Below the pieces are notes generated by a model. It ran no database searches. It was not told where the DNA came from and worked only from the letters and a program-made list of their open reading frames with translations. A stretch of 64,000 nt of DNA. It comes from Blasia pusilla (Eukaryota > Marchantiophyta > Marchantiopsida > Blasiales). Shown piece by piece: positions 10,111-20,834 of the stretch. The position numbers and the translations under genes were made by a program. The stretch lies in NCBI GenBank assembly GCA_050084515.1, contig CM114273.1:28334001-28398000 (forward strand), read 5' to 3'. Each line of letters begins with the position of its first letter. The first letter of the stretch is position 1.

Positions 10111-11642
10111 ATGGAGGACACCACAAGTACAATACAAGAAAATAGTGGGACAATAAGACAAAATAGCAACATTTCAAAATTTGGTTGTTTGAATCATGTT
10201 AGATGGGTTAAGAGAAAGAATTTGAATGGAAGAGAGCAAAATTTTATCAATCAATTAATATTTTAATTAATATATATATTATAATGGATGATCTAAGTGA
10301 TAATAAGATGGAATAATTATAAAAAATAACCAAAACTTTACAATTTTTATTTAAATATTATGGAAGGAGAACATTATTTAGGGGAGTGGGATATCCTTTA
10401 AATTTTAATTGAGGAGTGGAGTGTTCTTACTCTTCTAAGATTTAAGAAAATAGAACTTCTATTGAAATTTTTACATGAATAATCTTATTAAAAAATTTAA
10501 ATTTTGAGATGAAAAATATTTCTTAATTATTAGAAAAATATGCCAACTAGTATATATATATATATGAATGATTTTTCTCTCTTATAGAGCCGTGTTAGAG
10601 GTCTTTGTTTGGATTTGAGAAGAAGCTAAAGGACTCTCTTTTCTCATAGTTGTTAATAATCATTTGTAGGTATGAAGATTAGTTCTAGGAAAATTCTTCA
10701 ACTACTCTTAACAAATGGGTTAGAGGTAGAACTAGCCCTTCGAATTAGGATTTTTCGTTTCTACTAGGAATGTGGGAAAACTTCCTAAAAATAGGGTTAT
10801 TTTATAACCTAATCGCTCGGTAGGTATATATATATATATATAAACTAATTGGAGGGTGATTTTTCCAATGTTTCATTTTTTGTATATGTTAAATTTTTTT
10901 TTCCTACGTGGACCTAATATAATATAGTTTATTTTTCAAAATCATATAAAAATCTTACCATTAAAATGTAAAAAATAAGAAGTATGACATTACAAATGTG
11001 TGAAAATAGCCATTTTGCCATTAAAAGGTGCATGCGGACTCATCCATTCTTCGAAAATATTTCTTGATGTATCCTTCTTCCCCCAAACGTGGCACTACAT
11101 TAATCATACTACACACAAATTGAAAGTATTTTTCTTAGCAAATCAATTTTTTTTGTCACAACCCATAATATTCAAAATATTATTGGAGAAGTCCACCTTG
11201 GCACGTAACAATAAGAATAATAAAAAAAAGTTCCCTATTGTATTGGCAATAAAAAAATATTTTCCTTTCTAAGCTAAGAAAAAAAATCTACGCTCTACAT
11301 ATTAGATTAGTCCATGTACTCCCGTGATTGAAATTTTTTTCTCATGCGTTGACATATGTCCCTTCTATTATTTACACCCGTCATGTCGAGACTCTTCTAT
11401 TATTAATAGGTGTCATAAATTAAGGGGAAAAGACTAGTGCATATGTAGCTAGAAGAAATAATAAGTAGTAGATAATAATTTCGCCCACGATGGATGCATC
11501 GCCGGTCAACAGGAAGAGAGAGAGGATGGGGATTCTCGACTATCCAGTAGTAGTTGGTAATGATTCCAAGACAGGTAACCAGTGGAGCCGTGAAAGTGGT
11601 CGGCTATGGAGGAGGTGGTGAAGTGAAGTCGTGGACGATGTG
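9656..11642. other. AT-rich repeat space, no gene seen
   Basis: The sequence is strongly AT-rich with (TA)n runs at 10083-10110, about 10550-10564 and about 10825-10841. A few frames of 60-100 codons occur, but they are lysine- and isoleucine-rich by composition and have no family signal. Transposon debris is likely. Confidence 0.6.
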
Positions 11643-12167
11643 TTAACACAATCCTGCGCCATTTTGGGACTTCGATCGGCACGGCATCTGGAATTTTGGA
11701 TGATCAATAATATGACAGTTCACTTGCCTGTATTGAATGAGCTCGTAAACCCTTGAACTTTCGGCGATCATGGTTTCCAGACGATGTATCGTAAGTACTG
11801 CAGCGTGATCACTCGAGATATGTTGAGGAGTTGTTATATCGGTGGCGACTTTCAACGAGTTATAGGTTGCTCCGCAACCGGACCCGAAGGATCTGTGCAT
11901 CTGTGCTTCGAGGAGAAATTTGTCCATTCTTTGCGGGCGATCGTAGCGCTTTCATTCCCCCCATTTGTGTCATTCTTGAAACTTGGCAAATCGTCTGTCG
12001 CACTCTTGCGCCAGCCGTGTCAGCGCACTTTCATCAGTAGGAATCAAGGTTGTAGGGACAGGACCTTGAATGTCCATGAATCGCAAGCGTAGTGGAACAG
12101 TAAGAGCCGCAACTCCTACGAAGTGATTCTTTGCTCTTGACTTTGGTCTTCCCAACGATCCAAGCAT
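11643..12167 (-). CDS. Unrecognised minus-strand frames, possible gene remnant
   Basis: Two minus-strand frames lie end to end. The first is 11970-12167 (65 codons from an ATG, ending ALTRLAQECDRRFAKFQE) and the second is 11643-11927 (94 codons, no ATG start required if spliced). Base composition is less AT-rich than the spacer to the right, and the residue usage looks protein-like. I could not find a clean donor and acceptor joining them, and I do not recognise the family. They may be exons of an unknown gene or chance frames. Confidence 0.2.
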
Positions 12168-13295
12168 CAGCCTCGACGAATTGATTCTTCAGTGATGTTC
12201 GATTCATCGACCTCGCAGCCTTTCATGGAGTCACGGACTTCGCCGCCAATAAATAATAATATTTGCATTGCATTTATCGCTGGACTGGAAATTGTGCTCC
12301 CGAGCTGGATGACTTTCGGTCCCTCTGCCTGTCCCATGGCCAGCCTGTCCTAGCCGAGACTTTCCCTTGTGGCGTAAGTTACAATCCTCCTACAGCTCCA
12401 GTGAACTGTACTAGAATGGGGACATCTATCCGAATAATCTGATAGCAGTGCTGGGTTTTCCTGTTCCTGTGGAGTATCAGGACTCATCCCCTCTTTAGTA
12501 TCGTTCAACAGGAAAGCTCAGCGCAGACTTTTCCGCGTTCGGGTGTTTCCTGTCTCCCCTTCCTCAGGCGGGCGAAATCACGGGCGATTTCCGTCTTTTG
12601 TCGCTACAGCATGTTAGCAAGGCGCTCGCTACATATTTTGCGTTGCATGGTCGGGAGATCCCGATCAACCTAATATATGAGGAAGTGGCATGAGGTCGCA
12701 GATGGTGGGAAATTCATCTCATCGATGGAGCTGTTGTAGAGGTGGCGGTGAGTTCTAATATTTAATATCCAGACCATGAATTTAAGGTCTAGAAGTATTT
12801 AGAGCAAGTGACCTACGTATGCAAGTATCCAGAGGTTTATGAGCATGTGAAGGTGGTTCACAATTCTCCCAAAGGTTATTTTTTCGTCGCAAATTTTTAT
12901 ATGAAAATGTATCTTGATTATTCAACCTTCTCAGGAAAACAAATGTTTGGATCGTTGACTCATTGCAGGGAAGGAAAATTCGAACCGGATGCACGGCGCG
13001 AGAAGGTAAAGATAGAGTGAGAAGCGCGCTCAATCATTGCAAATACTACCGTGAATTAATTCATGGAGGCAACCAATGGTCGCGCTTATTGGGAATGCCT
13101 ATCCCACGGAATATCGGTGGAAACAAGGCAATCGTCATGTTCTGAAGGTCAGATTCTCGTCTGTCTGAGGAGATTTTGACTTTTTGGATCGTATAAGGAC
13201 TGCATTCATTCCACTGCAGATATCTGACACAACCTAGAGATAGTGGTGGAAAAGCATTCAGAGTCTTGGGCGGAGATTTAGAACACGTGACTATC
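12168..13295. other. Unassigned spacer downstream of the GHL10 gene
   Basis: This lies 3' of the GHL10 gene. I see no gene with a signature. Short frames at 12808-13020 (plus) and 13061-13309 (minus) are compositional or antisense. Confidence 0.4.
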
Positions 13296-16200
13296 TCAGC
13301 TTCTTCCATTCACATTTCTTGTTTGGTTGAACTTATTCCAGACAGCCCTTCCAAGTCTATCGAGGACTTCTCGGAACGTATGAGTTAGTTGTGTCACACC
13401 TTCTCGAGGGTAGACGATGGACTCGGAAGACAATTGTGCCGAAATAGAGCAAAACGGTTCTTCTGGTCTTGCGCCTACTTTAAAGTCACTCGCTAACGAT
13501 CTTCTTTTCAAGGTGAGAGGACTAGCACCTAGATATGGCCTGCTGACTTCTATTTTGACAAAAGCAGGGACCTTGTCAATCATCGCTGCTCTGCTGGGAT
13601 CTTCAAGGAGATGACCGGATGTAAAATCCCCTCCATGACTTAACTTCTGTACTCCCTCAGCTGCTACCAAACTCCTCTTTAAGTCTTCTCCAGCTGCTGC
13701 CTTAGCCATTCTCGAAAGTTCCCAATTCTCTGTGAATACAGCCATTTCCGTCTCCGGTCTCAACGAGGAGGTAGTCGATTCGGTGCGTTGTGAGAAAAAA
13801 TCCAGTTTCAACCTGCTAGCGATGTCTGGGTCTTTTCCACCACAAAATCTATACTTGCTGAGCAGGTTTCTGCGAGCTGTTCGACGCGAACCTTTATCTT
13901 GATCTCTGAGGGCTGATGTAAACCGCCTTTTCTTTCTCGTATCCTTCCAAGAAGGTACAGGTTTTAGTGAATCCTGTTCAAGTGGAGGTATAGATGCAGA
14001 ACCAGGTGGAACTCGACTGTAGATATGAAGCTGATCATAAGGGAATGACTCCTCTGGATGTGCAAAAGTATCCCGAGCTCTGAAGGGGTGCGCGCAGTGA
14101 TGACTGACAGGCTGTTGGCTCACATTTGACGCATCTGCTAAGATCCGCAGAAATGCAAACAAAGGTTGCTGTTTCCTCTCAACCTTCTTCTGTACACACA
14201 ATTTAATACATACATTGGAGGTGAGTCATCGGATTCGCAAAATCATGACCTAGCTGGATATGTTCAATTTCCATGACATGGTACAGGAAATTGATTAAAT
14301 GATATCAAACACGTATTCTTGTACTGAAAAGAGGGACAACGTGACAGAAGGGAAAGATTACAAATCGAAGTGCATGGACAAATGATAGTTCCCAAGCATT
14401 TGACAGGTAGTTTCGTCTAGGGGTGGACAGAGCCAGCACCTGGCCAAATAAACTTGAATATGAAAATATCGAGAAATGGCCAAACCGTTGTAGAGCGAGA
14501 GCCAATTGCTTTTGGTGAAGTCTACTGTCACCAGACTCTATACTTGTACCCATCACAATTGCAGGGGGTGGAGGACGAGACCACTCAATCAGTGCCTCTT
14601 CTTTCACCAGCTGTATTGGACCATGTCCATTGTCATGTCTGGGCTGTGATTCCTGCCTGCGATTGGACACCCAAGACCCATTACCGTATAGGCCTTCCAC
14701 ATCATACACAGTAGCAGGAAATCTTGCAGCTCACTTTGCAGACTCTTCAAAACCGTGGAAGCCACAACTAGGACTTGCTATGGATGGTATAGCTTGCATG
14801 AGAAAATGACCTCTCCAACGTTGGAACTTGCCTGAACAGAATTCGACTCAAAGGTAATATTAGATGCTTTCTTGAGTTGTCTGGCCACTCACGCTCTACA
14901 CGTCTTCGGAAGGTTTTATGGCAACCTGTGTAATTCATAGGAACCACAGCATCCAGCAGCCTCTCTGTCCACCATTTCTCCACATCCTAAAATCAGCAGA
15001 ACTTGCTCATCAGAAACTGTCAACTGCCTCTGGTCGATTCTACCCAGAGATCCAAGACTGAAAGTACCCCTAAATTCTTTTGGTCTGGTACATCAACAGA
15101 TTCCCAAGTAGCCCAGCGAGCCCAGCAGATTGAGTTGGGGTTTCCTCATGTCTTCCCTGGCATACAAGTATTGATAACAAAGATAGCAAGCTCAGTGATT
15201 ACACTGATTATTGGAGTATCACATACTTGGAACTTGCTGAGAGCCTCCATCCGTTCAACCCCTACGGCAGCAGTGAGAACCACTTGTGGTCGAATGGACT
15301 TGACTGTGCGGCGAATATCACGCAATAGAGCTGTCACACTGTCACAACGCCACTGGTCCCATAAAATTGGCTTCTCCTCGACCGTAAACCCCGTATCAGA
15401 TTGAAAAAGTTCAAGAGTTTTCTGTCACCATCAATCCAAATTCCACAGCTTAAGGTTGTTAGGATCTTAGGGCTGTAACCTACCAGCCTGAAACAGGTTC
15501 CTTTGACGCCCAATTCGCACTAAAAAGGAACGGGGGTCCATGATGTACATCCACGCAGATTAATAACATTCTTTAAATCCCCAACGTGTGCTTGTAGTTT
15601 GAACAAATTACCGTGCAGCACAAGTTTTCAAACTCAGTGATCCCTAGAGACACAAATCAGTGGTACCTGAGGCAGCTCCGAAAATTCCCCACCTTGTCGC
15701 GAGGGTACTCTTGCCCTTTCACAACCGGTGGTTCGTTAGGAAACCGTATGTAGTCCAGATGCAAACCATCTATTTCGTAGCAGGAAACTATCTCCCCACA
15801 AACACCAACGATATGTTTCCTTGCCTCAGGCAAACATGGATTTACACTCACGTAAAAGCCTGTGTTCAGTGGCTGCAGGCAGATGAATGACATTCAGTCA
15901 ACTACAGCAGAAAGTACATCTCTAGGCTATTAACAGCCTCTTGAAACGTCACTGCATATCAAAGTTATCACCAAAAGCTCCGATTTTCTTATTTGGAGCA
16001 TGGAGCGGGTGTAGGGTGTAGATCACCTGGCGTGTACCATACTGATCATACCAGCTCCACTCAGGGTGAGTCCAATACATGTGATCCTTATTAGCTGGGG
16101 GCAGTGCTCCTCTCCACATTGGCATCACTGAGACGGCATTACCATCACGCAACGAACATTACACTACGGAAGATCCAATGAGTAAAATGTGGGAGCTTTC

Positions 16201-17021
16201 TTGTCCGAACTGCTAGGATCCAAAGGATATCAATTAGCATAGCAACTGTCAGTTAGTGATTCATGCGCTACCGTTAGATGCTCAGTTATAATTGCAATTT
16301 CTTCCCACAGGGATTATCATGAAGGATCACCCATCTAAGACAGATTGCAATTTGCAAAGGGTGCGACAAAACTAACCATTTATCCACGCATGTAGAGCCA
16401 TGTTGCGTGCATGCGCTTCTCGTATTGCAAGCTGGAGAGGATCATGTCCTGGGTATTGCCAGTTGTAGGTTTCTGACCACGGCTCCAAATTCGAGCGATA
16501 GTAAGTGCTCCCATTGCCTCGCACCTGCCAGAACGCAAGTCGCAAGCTCACTGAATTCAACTGCCACATTGCACACCCTGACCAAACCAAATTCTCTCAA
16601 ATGCAAGCAGTAGCCATCAACCTCTGGAAATCCCCACGGTTGTTGCACAGCTACGTCTGCTGGAGCTTCCTCAAAATTAGACCAACCTCTAGACTGTCTA
16701 GTTCTCTTGGATCGTCAAAGTCGTACCTCGAGGACTCGGGACTTCATCTCGAGAGCTACTAGCTAAGAGGGGTTCTAATGCTCTAAAAAAGTGGTAATGA
16801 ATGTCTTTCAGCTTTGATCTGCAGGAAGGCTGCGCAACTGCCAGGATGGCGAGGAAATGGCGAGAGCAAGGAGAAACCTGGAAGAACACGGTGTTGAATC
16901 CAGCCTGTGCGGAGCGTCGCATGATTTGAACAATATCTGTGGCTGTTTCAAAGTCGTAGCGGGTAACCCACACCGCTCTCACCTGATCTCCATACCTCTG
17001 TAGAAGCACCCAACAACGCAT
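13296..17021 (-). CDS. GHL10-type glycosyl hydrolase-like protein (8 exons) with long C-terminal extension
   Basis: Exons on the minus strand are 16878-17021, 16377-16524, 15972-16127, 15693-15859, 15227-15421, 14893-14986, 14440-14600 and 13296-14189. All phases close, giving 652 residues from the ATG at 17021. Conserved blocks appear in order: RAVWVTRYDF, AGFNTVFFQVRGNGSTYYRS, LEPWSE, LAIREAHARNMALHAWIN, YVSVNPCLPEAR, EIDGLHLDYIRFP, ILWDQWRCDSV with RPQVVLTAAVG, LLDAVVPMNYT and GHFSIFSYSSLF. These define the GHL10/DUF187 (YngK) TIM-barrel family, which is common in bacteria and thought to act on polysaccharides. The exon 7 acceptor is weak and was chosen by phase. The last exon adds about 297 residues rich in Ser, Arg and Lys, and I recognise no family in it. 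More upstream exons, with a signal peptide, are possible because an acceptor also sits at 16998. Confidence 0.82.
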
Positions 17022-18645
17022 GGATGAGACTGGAGCAAAGACAGAGACACTGTTCCATGCATTCAGACAGACTCTCGGAGTTGCTTGATATCGCCCAACG
17101 TGGGCTCGCTGTTCTGTCTGAGGAACTGTCCACGCAGAGAGAATTCCTGTTGAGCTACAGTCCGTGCTGAAGAGCTGCAAGATGAGCCCCCTGAGGCTTC
17201 AAGTGAGACCGCGGCATCGCCCTGATGGGTGGCAGTAGCCACAGCGATTCTTGTCTCTCAAACTGCAAGCGAGAGGGAATCTGGAATGCTCGCAGTCTGG
17301 GGAGCCAAAGTTCCCACAACTGATGGTAAGAATGACAGAGTCACCGAAAAGGACCGATAAGAAATTGGGTGTGCGGATGCTGACAGTGACCTTCATTACC
17401 CACACTTTCTAAAGCTGCCTGACAGAGACAACACCACAGAATATGCGCGAGACAGAGATGGGAACTGCCGAAGTACGTCCACTCCACAAAGATAGAGATT
17501 GGGAACTCGACGGGGATTCTCGACACCATCAATTTGGAAAGCTGGGTGCTTGTGACAACCCGCAGAATATGAGCGGGACGGAGAGGGGAACTGGAGAAAT
17601 ACATCCACAAAGACTGAGATTGAAGACTGGACATCGGTGAGGCACAGTGCTTCAGAAACGAGAATACTCAGGCGTCAATGAAACTGGCACGTCTGACCAT
17701 ATGACCGACAAAGTGATGGGATTGGGAAGATGCCCACAGCCTTTCAGCGTCAAGAAGCAGAAAACAGCATAAAGGCGAGATTGAGATGGCAAGTCGAAAA
17801 GTACGTCCGCACAGATCGCGATTGAAGCAGACAAGACATGGAGATTGGAGGTCCCACTTTCTCAGAGCCCAGTAAATGAGAGTGACGATAAAATTGTCGA
17901 CGTCAAATTAACAGAGAAAAGCGATGGGAATCACGACATACTTCTACAGCATTTCGGAGTCCAGAACCAGATCCTATTGCTAAGATTGAGAGCACTACAG
18001 AAGGCGACACATGGAACAGGCTGGAATGCGAAAGGCTGGTACCAAATTGGGCAATCGCCCCGCTCGGCGAAAGGCTGGATCTTCGTACTCGTATGGACAC
18101 AGCAACGCACGGCCATGAGATCCTGGCCAGCGCTGGGCGTCCTCCTCAGCCATACGTCCTCCTCTAAGCCCTTGCTCGGCAGAGCGCAGACAATCCTCCC
18201 ATCTTCCAAACGGTCACAGGAGAAAACTGCTTTACCCAACAGACGAACCTACCTACCTCATATTCTGAGCTCCAATCCTCCCCTAATCTCAACCCTTTGG
18301 CACAGTCCAACTGAGCTCATCCAGACGACCTCTTCTCCTCACCTCGGCCAAGACATCCACAAACCCCTGCGTAGACCCCGAACAATCCTCCTTCTCCGGC
18401 TGCACTCAGCACTCCCAATTGAGCATTCGTCATAGCCACCGACAGCGATGCTAAACCCTCTCAGGTGTCTACTGACTAGCGATGTTGATCCTGAGACGTA
18501 CCACGCCCGCAATCCCAAATCCCCACTCTGAAATGTAGCGTCTTCGCCACTCACGATCAAAGTCGGAGTGGGAGAATCGATGGTTGCCGCTCTGGAGAGC
18601 AAGATCAGGACAAATGCGCCGATCCTAACAAATCCATCTGTTTCC
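17022..18645. other. 5' flank of GHL10 gene with degenerate repeats, possible upstream exons
   Basis: Three related minus-strand segments (17396-17834) encode VDVFLQFPSPSRSYS, VDVLRQFPSLSRAYS and ADVLFDLPSQSRLYA. They show a decayed repeat of roughly 100-200 bp, but they are not all in the same frame. Further minus frames at 17931-18239 and 18339-18602 are open, and the latter begins with a hydrophobic stretch (IGAFVLILLS). No ATG with a closing exon chain could be built, so these are not called as CDS. A 196-codon plus frame (17845-18435) lies opposite and has no signature. Confidence 0.35.
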
Positions 18646-19026
18646 TTTTATGGAAAGGCTAGTAGGACACACAAAGCTTGCGGTGGCGTGCACACGCGCG
18701 GTTCCTCGGAGACAAAGAGCACGCCACTGCTGGACTTTCATCATCTGTGAATCTGCATCGCACTGCAGAGTACGTTTGCTGTGGGAACAGGAGACCAAAC
18801 ATGAACACTTTGGTCTTTCCAAAACAGAACAGAGTCGTTTTATAGAAAGACTAGCAGGACACACAAAGCTTGCGGTGGCGTGCACACGCGCGGTTCCTTG
18901 GAGACAAACAGCACGCCACTGCTGGGCTTTTAGCTGTGAATCGGCTTCGCACTGCAGAGTACGTTTGCTGCGGGAACAGGAGACCAAATGTGAATACTTT
19001 GGTCGTTCCAAAACAGAACAGACTCG
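18646..19026. repeat. Two-copy tandem duplication, unit about 190 bp
   Basis: Copy 1 is about 18646-18837 and copy 2 about 18838-19026. They share long identical stretches, such as GACACACAAAGCTTGCGGTG and GTGCACACGCGCGGTTCCT, with scattered substitutions and a small deletion in copy 2. Frames on both strands repeat accordingly and are not genes. Confidence 0.93.
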
Positions 19027-20834
19027 TCATCCACGACTCTGAAACATCCCATCAGCAGTCATTCCGCACCTTTAATTGCAGATTCAGGATTCATTTGCTC
19101 CGGCCTTTCGTCACTCCAAGAAAATTCGGATGGAGAGGGCATACTTACTTTCCCTTGAACACATCGTGGGCTGATTCCTTTATAGGAAACAATCAATACT
19201 GATCACTTTACTTCCCTTAAAAATACTTTTGTCACCTTAACGGGGTCTGAAAAAGAGAGTGAAGTGAAGACCGTGCATCGTCACGGCAAGGGGCCGTGAC
19301 GATGCACGGTCTTCGGGCTGCCATTTAAAAATTTTACCCGTTGGTTACTCCGGAGAGAATTTTCCATTTCGTAATGTTTGAATAATTTGTTTCCTCCCGT
19401 AATGAATCTTGAGTATTAATTATATGGTAAAATATTTCCCGTAAAAAATCATTCAATGTAAAGAAAATCTATATTATTAGGGCCGAACCACCATGCAAAA
19501 TAAGACAAAATAATAACAAAAACGAAAAATTAACAACTTTTTATTTTTCTCCCCGGCCACATGTTGGGGAAGGGTAGTGAGGGAGATGATATTAATGTGA
19601 TGGTATTCGAGAGTGCGAGTGGAGTGGTGGAGAATTTGTAACCATGGGAAGTGGGGTGTTTTAAGACAACGACCTCCACGGGAATTATACTAGTGTAAAT
19701 AACGCAGGGCATTTCCCGAAAGAAAAATTCGAAAGTAACAATATAATGTAATTTCGTCGACATTTTTCGTAATGTAGTTGAGATGTTTCACGCGAGGAAA
19801 TTTTGAATAAAGTGTAAATTTTTAAATAATTCTTGTCTTGGACGAGATGATTCTCGTCAGTAATTTTTGAATATAAAATTGTAATCGTGAATCTCAGAAG
19901 TTTCCGGTGAGAAACTTCCGAATATGACAGAATTCAGATTCTTCCCGGCGATTGAAATGTGGCAAAAAAACATGCGACTAGATGTTTTGGAGAAAATCTG
20001 AACCCGAAACTGATCAGTTGGATGGTTCTGCTGACCTGATCGAGTAAGAGATTGTCGAGTATGAAATGCTTAGATGTGTCAAACCTGTGAACTTTAATAA
20101 CAGCATGATATGATGATGATTATGGTCACTCACTAGTCCACACTGCGGCCACTCCACATGGCGTGGAGTGGCTGGCCGTTATGTACTCAACTGCTTCGAC
20201 AATCATACGATGCTTAGCTCAGTTACTTCAGCTGCAACAGGAAGGAAAGACTTGTAGCTTTCGCATTAGGTCAGCAGCTATTTAAGTGCGTGCTGTAGAC
20301 AGACAATTGGAAGACTTCTCTTTCCAGCTTCTTGGATGTGCCTCAGGGTGTGCAAACTCATCTTCATCATCTGCTTGGAGACCCTCTTTTGGAGAACAAA
20401 GTGGTCAACCTCCCTGGTATAGACCTAAATCCTGAGAATCAAAGCAAGCTTTGCTGGTCCACAGGTATTCTCAGAATCGAAGCACGGCTGCCAGCTTCGT
20501 CAGAAGTGAGAATGGATCCCCAGCAGTAGTAGATCTGGGGTTGCTCAGTGGGGCCTTCTTCATTACCGGCCCAAAGCCTGAGATCTCGCAAAATAGCAGG
20601 TAAAGAGAGGTCTAATCCACCTGCAAAGGCGGACATAATTGTAGGGAAGATCTATTGCCGATCTCCCAAACGGAAAAAATCCACCTGGATTTCTCCACTA
20701 GTACCACAACGTAGGGATTCTCAACATGTAACCAAAACAGTTCCCACTCGTACTAAAGAACTGAATGTAGGTTTGAGCAGTTGGATTGAGATTGAACAGA
20801 CTTTTCTACGAGGAGCGCTCCTTTTTGAGTGAAT
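19027..20834. other. Spacer between GHL10 and YqgF genes
   Basis: No gene is seen. The section from about 19320 to 20100 is AT-rich. A short palindrome with GGCCACTCCAC-type arms lies at about 20147-20177. Plus frames at 20332-20529 and 20548-20832 have no signature and run antisense to the 3' end of the YqgF gene. Confidence 0.45.
19266..19314. repeat. 22-bp perfect inverted repeat, 5-nt loop
   Basis: The arms 19266-19287 and 19293-19314 are perfectly complementary around the loop AAGGG. The arms are GC-rich in an AT-rich setting. No T-run follows, and this is not a bacterial terminator context. Confidence 0.95.

Noticed and set aside
17845-18435. Plus-strand 196-codon frame
   Set aside because: It has no recognisable domain or splice context, and open minus frames lie opposite. 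It is the longest frame in its area by chance or as a shadow.
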